In this document: in pieces, positions 55,249 through 64,000 of the stretch
Layout of the letters: every line of letters begins with the position of its first letter
Numbering within the stretch: the first letter of the stretch is position 1
Source: Devosia sp. 66-14
GTDB lineage: Bacteria; Pseudomonadota; Alphaproteobacteria; Rhizobiales; Devosiaceae
DNA length: 64,000 bases
Reading direction: 5' to 3'
NCBI GenBank assembly: GCA_001899085.1
Contig: MKVB01000001.1
Location: 1,313,323-1,377,322 of the forward strand
Notes under the pieces: model-generated
The model's database searches: none
Seen by the model: only the letters and a program-made list of their open reading frames with translations
What the model was told of the DNA's origin: nothing
Program-made: the position numbers and the translations under genes

Positions 55249-55918
55249 GCATGCTGTATCCGGTGTTGCGCACCGTATGGAGCAAGGGGCGATCGAACGG
55301 CTTGTCGATCTTGGCGCGCAGCCGGCTGATATGGGTCTCGACCACGCTGGTCAGCGGATCGAAATGAAACTCCCACACCCGCTCGAGCAGCATGGTGCGG
55401 GTCACCACCCGCCCTTCGTTCCGCATCAGGTATTCGAGCAGCGCGAACTCGCGCGGCATCAGCTCGATCTCCTGCCCATTGCGGTGACAGGTGCGCCGCA
55501 CCAGGTCGAGCTCGAGATCGAGCACCGCGAGCTTGACCTTTTCGGAGCCGGCCTGCGCCGGCGGCCGGCGCGCCAGGGCGTTGATCCGCGCCATCAGTTC
55601 CGAAAAGGCAAAGGGCTTGACGACATAATCGTCCCCGCCGGCCTCGAGCCCTTCGACGCGATCGTCGACGCCGCCGACCGCGGTGAGGAACAGCACCGGG
55701 GTCCTGACGCCCGCGCCGCGCAACGCCTTGACCAGCGACAAGCCGTCCAGCCCCGGCAGCATGCGATCGGCAACGATCACGTCATAGGGCTCGCGCATCG
55801 CATGGGCCAGCGCGTCCCGGCCATCCTCGAGCCCATCGCAGACATGCCCGGCCTGCAGCAGCCCCTTGCGGATGTAGTCGAAGGTCGCCCGGTCATCTTC
55901 GACCACCAGAATACGCAT
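55241..55918 (-). CDS. OmpR-family response regulator
   Basis: A 225-aa regulator. The receiver has acidic residues E7-D8-D9, phosphorylation site D51 and K101 in VVKPF. The C-terminal winged helix contains LMPREFALLEYLMRNEGRVVTRTMLLERVWEF. It starts at 55918 (MRILVVEDD). It is the partner of the overlapping kinase and the best candidate to bind the shared CTTACGG...CTGTA sites. Confidence 0.92.
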   Translation of the reverse strand: MRILVVEDDRATFDYIRKGLLQAGHVCDGLEDGRDALAHAMREPYDVIVADRMLPGLDGLSLVKALRGAGVRTPVLFLTAVGGVDDRVEGLEAGGDDYVVKPFAFSELMARINALARRPPAQAGSEKVKLAVLDLELDLVRRTCHRNGQEIELMPREFALLEYLMRNEGRVVTRTMLLERVWEFHFDPLTSVVETHISRLRAKIDKPFDRPLLHTVRNTGYSMHA

Positions 55919-55935
55919 GCGGATGTCTCCGAAGC

Positions 55936-55976
55936 CGGACGTGGAAGCGGCCCGTCGCGGGCCGCTTCCACGTCCG
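55936..55976. repeat. Perfect 18-bp inverted repeat
   Basis: CGGACGTGGAAGCGGCCC, five-base loop, and its exact complement, 18 bases upstream of the response regulator start. On RNA it would form a very stable hairpin. No U-tract follows on either strand, so it is not a clear intrinsic terminator. Confidence 0.65.
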
Positions 55977-55986
55977 AACACTATAG

Positions 55987-56026
55987 AAAAAGCGGGACGC
56001 GATGGCGAACATTGCTCGCCATCGCG
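55987..56026 (-). terminator. Terminator after COG4705 gene
   Basis: On the minus strand CGCGATGGCGA, seven-base loop, TCGCCATCGCG form an 11-bp stem followed after six bases by a TTTTT run. It begins 17 bases after the stop of the gene at 56043 and separates that unit from the two-component genes. Confidence 0.65.
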
Positions 56027-56042
56027 CCTCCATGGCCAACCC

Positions 56043-56843
56043 TTAGGCGCGAGGGTCGGCCTGGAGCAACGGGTCGGCGGCCTCGATCAGCTCGCCGCCG
56101 CGATTGGCGATACTCATATAGGCGACGGTGGCGGCGATGATGCCGAGGAAGATCAGGCTGGTGACGATGGTGCCGAGGCCGAGCCCGCCATATTCGAGCG
56201 GCTGCGACAGCAGGTCGCCGAGCGAGGCCCCAAGTGGCCGGGTCAGGATATAGGCCAGCCAGAACGCCAGCACCGCATTCAGCTTGAACGCATAGTGGGC
56301 GACGGCGATGGCCGCGATGACGATAGCGAACAGCACGGCCGTCATCAGGTAGCCGACATCGAGCTTTTCAGCGACGAGGTCCCCCGCCGCGGTGCCGAGC
56401 GCGAAGGTGAAGAGGATCGCCAGCCAGTAGAACGCCTCGCGCTTCGTCGTGACGATGGTGTGGATGGAAAGGGTCCGCTCGCTCCAGAACCATGCCGCGA
56501 ATGTGGCGGCGAGGAGGATGGTGCAGGCGATAGTGGTGACTTCGAGCGGCACGTGCAGGTTGTCGACCAGGTTGTCGGTCAGCAGCGTACCGACGACGCT
56601 GATCAGCACCACGGCGATCCAGTACCACACCGGCACATAGCGCTTCTGGGCGAACTGGATCACCAGCGCCAGCACCAGCACACCGGTCATGATGGCCGAA
56701 GTGAGTGGCAGGCCGAGGCCGAGGTTGAGCGCCAGGTAGTCGGCGGCCGTCTCGCCGACAGTGACAGCCATCAGCTTGATGACCCAGAAATCGACGGTGA
56801 CGCGCGGGACGCGGTTATAGGCCGCGGGGAGAGAAGCAGGCAT
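56043..56843 (-). CDS. COG4705 multi-pass membrane protein
   Basis: A 266-aa integral membrane protein with about eight helices in two similar halves: KLMAVTVGETAADYL and FALGTAAGDLV are the repeated motifs, with LLTDNLVD and LTRPLGASLGDLL as second-repeat counterparts. COG4705 proteins have no established function; Asp/Glu/Thr inside helices suggest ion handling. It lies 17 bp downstream of the periplasmic-protein gene in one operon. Confidence 0.82.
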   Translation of the reverse strand: MPASLPAAYNRVPRVTVDFWVIKLMAVTVGETAADYLALNLGLGLPLTSAIMTGVLVLALVIQFAQKRYVPVWYWIAVVLISVVGTLLTDNLVDNLHVPLEVTTIACTILLAATFAAWFWSERTLSIHTIVTTKREAFYWLAILFTFALGTAAGDLVAEKLDVGYLMTAVLFAIVIAAIAVAHYAFKLNAVLAFWLAYILTRPLGASLGDLLSQPLEYGGLGLGTIVTSLIFLGIIAATVAYMSIANRGGELIEAADPLLQADPRA

Positions 56844-56860
56844 TTTGGTGCATCCTTCGG

Positions 56861-57469
56861 TTAGCCGAGCAACGCATAGGCGTCGGCGAAAAAGCCGTCG
56901 GCGCGCTTGTCGTCATCGGCATTGCAGCGCTCGAGGCCCTTGCCCAGCAGCTGGTCGTACTTGGCCTGGTCGGTCGGCGTCCGGCCGGCAGCGGCGGTGC
57001 GCAGGGTTTCGAGCGCCACTTCGCAGGGCAGCGGGCTGCCATCGGCATTGCTGACGGCAAAGGTCGCCGGCATCGCCGCGGCGACGCTAGCGCCCGTGCC
57101 GCCATTCGGATCATCGAGCACGGCGATAAGGCCATTGAGCGATTGCACCACCGCGGCGGGATCCGGCGAGCCGGCACGCAGGCCCTCGATCGCAGCATCG
57201 GCGGCATGGTCGATCCTGGTCCACTTGTCGACGCTCAGCGGACGGAGCGCCGCGGCAGCCTTGTCCCAGGCGGTCTCGAAATCGGTGATGCGCTTTTCGG
57301 CGCCGGCAAGGTCGCCGCTTTGCGCGATCCCCAGCGTGTCGGCAACGATGGTGTGGAAGTTGGTCATGTCGCCCAGCTCGCTGCTGGCCGCGGCCAGCAC
57401 CGGCAGGGACAGCGCGCCGAGGCTGAGGGGCGCGGTGGCGATAGCAAGGATGAGCAGAAGGTTCTTCAT
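56861..57469 (-). CDS. Periplasmic hypothetical protein
   Basis: A 202-aa secreted protein: signal peptide about 1-27 (VLAAA), then an alpha-helical body with SGDLAGAEKRITDFETAWDKAAAALRPLSVDKWTRIDHAADAAIEGLR and a Cys pair (LPCEVALE, LERCNADDD). I do not recognise a named family. GGAG precedes the ATG at 57469. It is first in an operon with the COG4705 gene and has a candidate operator 85 bases upstream. Confidence 0.75.
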   Translation of the reverse strand: MKNLLLILAIATAPLSLGALSLPVLAAASSELGDMTNFHTIVADTLGIAQSGDLAGAEKRITDFETAWDKAAAALRPLSVDKWTRIDHAADAAIEGLRAGSPDPAAVVQSLNGLIAVLDDPNGGTGASVAAAMPATFAVSNADGSPLPCEVALETLRTAAAGRTPTDQAKYDQLLGKGLERCNADDDKRADGFFADAYALLG

Positions 57470-57553
57470 CAGGGGCTCCGGGGGACGGATCAGGCGGATC
57501 GACATCCGCCGCCCAACCATCGCGTCGACGCCTCACAATGCCCTGTCGCCCGG

Positions 57554-57569
57554 CTTACAGTTCCGTAAG
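57554..57569. promoter_or_regulatory. Candidate response-regulator operator, copy 2
   Basis: Plus strand CTTACAGTTCCGTAAG, reading CTTACGGAACTGTAAG on the coding strand of the downstream gene, 85 bases before its ATG. Its arms CTTAC/GTAAG are symmetrical. See the related site at 53842-53857. Confidence 0.6.
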
Positions 57570-57676
57570 CTTGTCGGCCGCGCACCAGGTGACGCGCCCT
57601 GCCCGCCGGAAACGGGCCTGACCTGTTGCCGAAGGGCCCCCGGAGCATTTCACCGTTTGCCTGGAACCACACTCGG

Positions 57677-57756
57677 TGTCATCCCTGCGAAAGCAGGGAC
57701 CCATCGGTCAGCTGGCGCGGGCGGTGAAATGGATCCCTGCTTTCTGAGGGATGACA
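57677..57756. repeat. REP-like inverted repeat
   Basis: TGTCATCCCTGCGAAAGCAG on the left and CTGCTTTCTGAGGGATGACA on the right form the arms of an 80-bp element. The TGTCATCCC/GGGATGACA theme is a common intergenic repeat in alphaproteobacterial genomes. Confidence 0.75.
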
Positions 57757-57815
57757 GCCGTGGGCGGGGCCAAGGCCGAGCCACACCGATGCAGCCTGAT
57801 CGTGAAACGCTCGAG

Positions 57816-59117
57816 CTAGCCGCGCCGCCGGTCGGTGGGCAGCGAGAGGCAGAATGTCGACCCCCGGGGGTCGCTCGCGGTGAGCGTCAGCTCGCCGCCA
57901 TGCTGCCGCGCGATCTCCCGCGAAATGTGCAGTCCGAGGCCCGAGCCGTTCGAGGTCTGGCCGGCGACGCGATAGTATTTGAGGAAGATGCGCTCGCGGT
58001 CGTCGGGCGGGACGCCGCTGCCCTGATCGGCGACGACGATGCGGGCCGCGCCGGGGTCTCTCGACAGCGCAACCCTCACCGGGCTGCCCTCGGCAGAATA
58101 TTTCAGGGCGTTCTGGATCAGGTTCAGCACCGCAATCTCCAGGAGGTTCCGATCTCCCTTCACTGGCGCGGCCTCGCCATAGGCGAAGCTGACCCGCCCC
58201 GCGGCGTCGCTGTCGGACCCCATTTCGACGGCCTGCAGCACCTCGTTGAGATCGAACGTCGCCCTGGCGCTGAACGGGGCCTGCCAGCTGTCCAGCCGGT
58301 CGCCGGCAAAGACATTGTCGATCAGCATCGACATGCGCTTGACGGTCCGCTGGATCTTGGCGACGCGCAACCGCACGTCGCTGTCCCCTGCGGCAGGGGC
58401 CAGCGACAGATTGTCGGCGGCTGCCGCGACTACCCCCAGGGGCGCCCGGAACTCGTGCGAAACCAGGGCGACGAAGTTCCGCTGCTGGGTGCGCAGGCGG
58501 TCGAACGCCATGAGCACAAAGCCGACATAGCAGACACCGCCGCCTACGGTGACCGCGAGGTAGAGCCAGGCCGTGACATCTGGATCGGGGCCCGCGCCGC
58601 CGGCCAGGCGCACGAGGTTCGCGGCGAACTCACCGATATTGCCGGCCAGTGCGAGCGCCGTGCCGCCGACCACCACGAGGCCACCCGGACGCAACGGATG
58701 GCGCAGCACGGTGAGGACGATCAGCGCCACCGAGACGACCTGAACCAGCGCTGTCGCAATGCCCTGCACCGGGCGGTCCTGAGCAGCCAGCGCCAGCATG
58801 GCACCTGCACTGAGCGCGACGATGGCGACGGCGGCACGCCAGGCCGGCGGCTTGCCGTAAAAGACGCGAACGCCCTGCCACGCCCCACAATAGGCGATTG
58901 CGAACAGCCAGCTGCCGAACGCTACAGCAGCCTCCGAGCCGCCGGCCGTGCCAATGGTCAGGACGATCGTGCCGGTGGCGTGCGCGGCCAGCGAGCTCAG
59001 CCAGTACCTGGTCGCCGCAAAAGAACGATACGCCCACAGGACGCCGGCAAAGACGATCATCAGGATGGTGGTGTTCAGCAGGGCGACAATGTTGAGCGTC
59101 GCAACATCGAGCGTCAT
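57816..59117 (-). CDS. Orphan sensor histidine kinase with seven-helix N-terminus
   Basis: A 433-aa membrane kinase. About six or seven membrane helices occupy residues 1-205. HisKA carries H221 (LVSHEFRAPLG) and the HATPase domain has NLIQNALKYS, DQGSGVP and GSGLGLHISREI. There is no periplasmic loop of size, so it may sense within the membrane (quinone, light, lipid or membrane state). No response regulator gene is adjacent, so the partner lies elsewhere. Confidence 0.9.
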   Translation of the reverse strand: MTLDVATLNIVALLNTTILMIVFAGVLWAYRSFAATRYWLSSLAAHATGTIVLTIGTAGGSEAAVAFGSWLFAIAYCGAWQGVRVFYGKPPAWRAAVAIVALSAGAMLALAAQDRPVQGIATALVQVVSVALIVLTVLRHPLRPGGLVVVGGTALALAGNIGEFAANLVRLAGGAGPDPDVTAWLYLAVTVGGGVCYVGFVLMAFDRLRTQQRNFVALVSHEFRAPLGVVAAAADNLSLAPAAGDSDVRLRVAKIQRTVKRMSMLIDNVFAGDRLDSWQAPFSARATFDLNEVLQAVEMGSDSDAAGRVSFAYGEAAPVKGDRNLLEIAVLNLIQNALKYSAEGSPVRVALSRDPGAARIVVADQGSGVPPDDRERIFLKYYRVAGQTSNGSGLGLHISREIARQHGGELTLTASDPRGSTFCLSLPTDRRRG

Positions 59118-59468
59118 GCCATCGCCTCATCGGGCGATCCGGCAAGCGCGACCGGCCCATCTACCGGTTCGCGGAGAAGCCTCCTCGGGGCGAGGGAGAA
59201 ACGCACATGTCGTTTGGGCGGCATACGAGATCGGTGGTCCGGGAGAATATCGGCGGCTGGCCGCTTCATCTATCTTGTTGATGACAATGGAGAATATGTC
59301 CATGGGCCAGAAGTTCGAAAGTCGAGCCATGTCCAGAGCAGGCTTGGTGCGGCGGCCGCGGCGCTGCCAGTTTGCCATGGTTCTGCCGGGACATACCGGG
59401 CTATAGCTGCGGCTCCCGCAAACCCGGGCCTGCGGCCCGACTGAAACTTCAGATGGAGTGCGCCCGCC
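59118..59468. other. Intergenic region between kinase and BadF-type gene
   Basis: 351 bases between divergent genes. A short hairpin (CGGGCC-TGC-GGCCCG, 59425-59439) lies 30 bases before the kinase-like gene on the right. I see no gene and no known operator. Confidence 0.5.
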
Positions 59469-60479
59469 GTGCCTCGCCTCGCCCCCTCGCCTCTGCACCC
59501 GGCCGCCGATGCGGCGATGATCGTCGGTATCGATGGGGGTGGCAGCAAGACGCTGGTCGCCAGCGCCGACCGCAACGGGCAGGCGATCCGGCTGCAACGG
59601 GGTCGCGGCACCAGCCCGCTCGAAAGCCCGGGCTGGCGCGAGGCGCTGGCCGAACTGGCGCGGCCGTTCGCCAGCGCACCGGGCCTCGCCGGCGTCGCCG
59701 CGGCGCTGCCGGCTTATGGCGAGGTCGATACCGCCTCGGCGGCGCAGCAGCAGGCGATCGGCGAGCTGTTCGGCGCGGTGCCGCAGCGCCTGCTCAACGA
59801 TGTCGATGCTGCCCATCTGGGCGCTTTTGCCGGCGGGCCGGGCATCCTGATTCTCGCCGGCACCGGCTCGATGGCCTGGGCGCGCGATGCGGCCGGTGGC
59901 TCGCACCGCACCGGCGGCTGGGACGATGTCATCGGCGACGAGGGCAGCGGCTACTGGATCGGCAGCCGGGTGCTGGGCGCGGTCAGCAAGGCGATCGACG
60001 GGCGCGCCGCCCCCACCGGCCTGGTCGATGCGGTGTTCGAGCGGCTCGGCCTCGCCTCCGGCGACCAGATGGACCGGCTGCTGGGCTGGGCCTCGGGGCT
60101 CGACGCGCCACGCATGCAGATCGCCACGCTGGCGCCGATCGCCCTGACGCGCGCCGATGCGGGCGACCCGGCGGCGAACGCCATTGTCGATGCGGCGGCC
60201 GATGAGCTTGCCCTCCACATCAGGACCCTCGAACAGCGCCTCGATGCCCCGGCCATGGCATGGAGCTTCGCCGGCGGGCTGTTCGCGAGCCCGGCGCTGC
60301 AGCGCGCCGTCACCGCACGGGTCGGCCGGCCACCCACCCTGCCCCGGCTGCCGCCGGTCGGCGGCGCCCTCCTCGCCGCGGCCCAGCACCTCGGCTGGTC
60401 CACCGACGAGGCCTGGCTCGACACCCTCGCAGCCTCGCTGCGAGCGCTCTCCGAAGAGATCAGCGAGGCAGCGGACTAG
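59469..60479 (+). CDS. BadF/BadG-type ATPase, N-acetylglucosamine kinase-like
   Basis: A 336-aa sugar-kinase-like protein of the ASKHA fold. Phosphate-binding loop 1 is VGIDGGGSKT, phosphate 2 is LAGTGSMAWA, and the region GGWDDVIGDEGSGYWIG is typical of GlcNAc kinases. The adenosine site is in SFAGGLFASPALQ. I use the GTG at 59469 because GGAG lies 9 bases before it; the ATG at 59517 has no ribosome-binding site. It likely phosphorylates an amino sugar. Its stop overlaps the convergent decarboxylase gene by 20 bp. Confidence 0.85.
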   Translation: MPRLAPSPLHPAADAAMIVGIDGGGSKTLVASADRNGQAIRLQRGRGTSPLESPGWREALAELARPFASAPGLAGVAAALPAYGEVDTASAAQQQAIGELFGAVPQRLLNDVDAAHLGAFAGGPGILILAGTGSMAWARDAAGGSHRTGGWDDVIGDEGSGYWIGSRVLGAVSKAIDGRAAPTGLVDAVFERLGLASGDQMDRLLGWASGLDAPRMQIATLAPIALTRADAGDPAANAIVDAAADELALHIRTLEQRLDAPAMAWSFAGGLFASPALQRAVTARVGRPPTLPRLPPVGGALLAAAQHLGWSTDEAWLDTLAASLRALSEEISEAAD

Positions 60480-61718
60480 CCACCCCATCCTCGACCAGCA
60501 GCTCCGCGGCTGCCGGGTGGCTCAGGAAACCGCCGGGGCTGGCCGTAGGGCCGTAGGCGCCCGATTGCAGCACTGCGACCAGTTCATCGACGCCGAGCGG
60601 CGGCAGCGTCACGGTTCGACCCAGCGTATCGAGCGGCGTGCAGAGCGGGCCGACGACGCTGACCGGCGGCCCCGCCGGCTCGCCCAGCCGCGTCGGTGCG
60701 ATGATCGGGTAGTCGCGCTTGATCACCTGGCCGAGATTGCCCGAAGCGGCGAGGTGGTGGTGCATGCCGCCATCGGTGACGACGAAACTCTGGCCGCGGG
60801 AGCGCTTGCTGGCATTGACCGCCATCACATAGACCCCGGCCGGCCCGGCGAGGAAGCGGCCGGGCTCGACCACCACGCGGGTGCCCGGCGGCACGCTGCG
60901 GGCCAGCGCCGGAAGGCCTGCCGCGAGCGCTCCGAGATCGAGCGACGCATCGCCCTGGAAATAGGGAATGCCGAGGCCGCCGCCGAGGTCGAGGGTGGCG
61001 AGCGGTTGCCCGACCCGCCCGGCAACTTCGCGCGCCAACTTCAGCCCGTGCTCCCACTGCGCCAGCAGCACGCCGGCATCGAGCACCTGCGTGCCGGCGA
61101 ACAGATGCAGCCCGGCGAGGCGGAGATGTGGGCACCCGCCGAGCGCGGCCAGCACCTCGCCCAGGTCCTCTTCATCGAAGCCGAACGGCGAAGGCTTGCC
61201 GCCCATCCGCATCGCACCACCCTGTGCCGCGGCCACCGGGTTGATGCGGAGCGCCACAGCAATGGTCCTGCCGAGGGCCGTGCCGATGGCCTCGAGCCGC
61301 TCCAGTTCTTCGAAACTCTCGACATGGATTTCGCCGATGCCGCCGGCAACCGCCTCCTCCAGCTCGGCCCGGCGCTTGCCGGGGCCGGCAAACAGGATCT
61401 GCTCGGGCGCTGCGCCGGCCGCGCGCGCCCGCCGATATTCGCCGATCGAAGCGATCTCGACCCCCGCCCCCTCGCTGAGGAACAGCCCGATGACCGGCAC
61501 TGCCGGGTTGGCCTTGACCGAATAATGGATCGCGGCGAAGCCATCGAGCGCCTGGCGCAACGCCCGGTAGCTGCGCCGCATCACCCCTGCGTCATAGGCA
61601 AAGAACGGCGTGCCGAAGCGGCGTCCCAGTTCGCTGACCGGAACGCCGCCAATGACCAGTTCGCCGCCCGCGACCTCGAAATGCTCGGCAACGAGGGCCG
61701 TGGCGAGATCGGCGCCGC

Positions 61719-61722
<4 letters not shown>
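60460..61722 (-). CDS. PLP-dependent decarboxylase (type III fold, carrier-protein-linked type)
   Basis: A 420-aa member of the ornithine/diaminopimelate decarboxylase family. PLP Lys is K70 in IHYSVKAN, the Gly-rich phosphate loop is in LDLGGGLGIPY and the active-site Cys is C361 in GPLCTPLD. Unlike free amino-acid decarboxylases it is coupled to an acyl carrier protein and an AMP-ligase by start/stop overlaps. This layout matches BtrK of butirosin synthesis and the decarboxylases linked to exosortase-A exopolysaccharide loci, where the substrate may be bound to the carrier protein. It is the last gene of the operon. Confidence 0.87.
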
Positions 61723-63232
<1,510 letters not shown>

Positions 63233-63236
<4 letters not shown>

Positions 63237-63487
63237 GAGGTCCCCCGCTGGTCGACGAAGGCGGCCAGCCGCTCGGGCGTGGCGAGGTTTTCGGGAGTGA
63301 AATCGCCATCCTCGAGCGCGATGCCGAAACGCTCGCCGAGGAACATCATCAGGTCGAGCATGCCGAGCGAATCCACCGCTCCGCCGGCCAGCAGCTCGGT
63401 TTCCGGCTTGAGATTGTTGAGCGCCGGGAAGCGCTGGCGCAGATAGGCTTCGATGATGGCGTAGCTCTTGGTGGTGTCGTCGATCAT
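63233..63487 (-). CDS. Acyl carrier protein
   Basis: An 84-aa carrier protein. The phosphopantetheine Ser is S40 in GGAVDSLGML, with the normal four-helix pattern (IIEAYLRQRFPAL, MLDLMMFLGERFGI, TPERLAAFVDQR). It overlaps both neighbours by ATGA. It is not the housekeeping fatty-acid ACP: the N-terminus and surroundings differ. Confidence 0.88.
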
Positions 63488-63999
63488 GCTGGCCCCGGGG
63501 TTGCCTGGTGGATGAAGGTGAGTTCGGTGTAGCTGTGGTCGATCGCGTCGGCCGGCAGTTCGCCGCTGGCGAACACCCGGCAGCGCGACGGGGCGTGCAG
63601 CGCGCCCGGCCAGGTATCGGCGCGGTTGGCTTCGATTTCGAGGAACATCCGGCCCTGGCCGACGAGGAGGCGGGCGACGGCGCCGCGATGAAGCTGCAGC
63701 CGGCCCAGATTGGGGCAATAGATGAGCCGCACGCCCGGCACGCCGCGCAGCCGCGTGGGCAGGAAGATCAGCGGGTCCGCCGCACCGCCCTCGCTCAGCA
63801 GCGTCGCGCAGACGAGGCCCATCGCGGCGTGGTCGGCCAGCAGCTGATCGCCCGCCTGACGGTCGAGACTGAGCCGCGCCCGTGATGGCTGGAAACTGTC
63901 GAGCAGAGTCGGCACGATCATCGAACCTCGAACCCGCCCGGCAAGGCCGAGGCGCTCGTTCAGCGCCTCGACGTCATGCGTCGGGCTGAGATCGGTCAC
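63484..63999 (-). CDS. Unidentified protein, possibly acyltransferase-like (partial at edge)
   Basis: At least 171 aa run to the right edge. A GTG codon at the edge could be the true start or an internal Val. The sequence has ADHAAMGLVCATLLSEGGAADPLIFLPTRLRGVPGVRLIYCPNLGRLQLHRGAVARLLVGQG, an alpha/beta pattern reminiscent of GNAT-like acyltransferases, and ends DHSYTELTFI. I cannot name the family with confidence. It is coupled to the carrier protein gene by ATGA and could transfer the carrier-bound product. Confidence 0.6.
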   Translation of the reverse strand: MTDLSPTHDVEALNERLGLAGRVRGSMIVPTLLDSFQPSRARLSLDRQAGDQLLADHAAMGLVCATLLSEGGAADPLIFLPTRLRGVPGVRLIYCPNLGRLQLHRGAVARLLVGQGRMFLEIEANRADTWPGALHAPSRCRVFASGELPADAIDHSYTELTFIHQATPGPA

Positions 64000-64000
64000 G

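Larger units (their letters stand above)
57470..57815. other. Intergenic region with operator and repeat
   Basis: 346 bases upstream of the periplasmic-protein gene. It holds the candidate operator at 57554-57569 and a dispersed repeat at 57677-57756. I see no gene. Confidence 0.6.

Overview
The window is about 64 kb of GC-rich (roughly two-thirds G+C), densely coded DNA. It looks like a free-living alphaproteobacterium of the order Hyphomicrobiales. The genus is inferred only; a Devosia-like genome would fit. Reasons are the FixK/FNR-type boxes in front of a ccoNOQP-type cbb3 oxidase operon, a Tat-exported copper nitrite reductase with nirV and an NnrR-type regulator, many sugar ABC transporters with Gfo/Idh/MocA partners, a PutA without the N-terminal DNA-binding domain, and dispersed GC-rich palindromic repeats. 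I recognise no tRNA, rRNA, CRISPR array, prophage or insertion sequence.

Layout. (1) 1-7.2 kb: a sugar ABC uptake operon (Tat-exported binding protein, two permeases, ATPase) with two Gfo/Idh/MocA oxidoreductases, interrupted by a DUF559 endonuclease-like gene lying between palindromic repeats. (2) 7.2-11.3 kb: a small unknown gene bracketed by a 34-bp direct repeat, a repeat cluster, and putA. (3) 11.5-25.3 kb: a microaerobic/nitrite respiration island: ccoNOQP, two accessory membrane proteins, ccoI, ccoS; nnrS, a DUF1858 gene, an nnrR-type regulator, nirV and nirK; and pseudoazurin, DUF2249, hemerythrin and a second pseudoazurin. Four FNR/NnrR-like boxes tie it together. (4) 25.4-33.9 kb: a carbohydrate locus with a FadR-type regulator, an ABC importer without ATPase, SDR, enolase-superfamily dehydratase, GH5-like cellulase-like protein and SMP-30 lactonase. 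The 17-bp operator AACCTGTTAGATAGGTT (one terminal mismatch in the second copy) lies in front of both transcription units. (5) 33.9-39.9 kb: HxlR and LysR regulators with a RibD-C protein, an MBL-fold hydrolase and three aldo/keto reductases. (6) 40-43.8 kb: a heterodimeric ABC exporter with one degenerate ATP site. (7) 44-51.9 kb: a third ABC importer without ATPase, a Gfo/Idh/MocA protein, a cupin and an FCD GntR regulator, divergent from the two bacterial halves of the plant Tm-1 protein (UPF0261 and PEP-hydrolase-like). (8) 52-59.1 kb: msrB, a secreted unknown protein, and a two-component system with PepSY, COG4705 and periplasmic proteins that share a second candidate operator; then an orphan histidine kinase. 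(9) 59.4-64 kb: a BadF-type kinase and a translationally coupled operon (unknown partial gene, acyl carrier protein, AMP-ligase, PLP decarboxylase) running off the right edge.

How the parts work together. Most of the window serves scavenging of plant-type sugars and sugar acids: three importers, three Gfo/Idh/MocA enzymes, a dehydratase/lactonase/dehydrogenase set, and one ATPase that may serve more than one importer. The second theme is respiration at low oxygen on nitrite. The points most worth testing are the two shared operators, the carrier-protein-linked decarboxylase operon, the repeat-embedded DUF559 gene and the divergent Tm-1-half locus.
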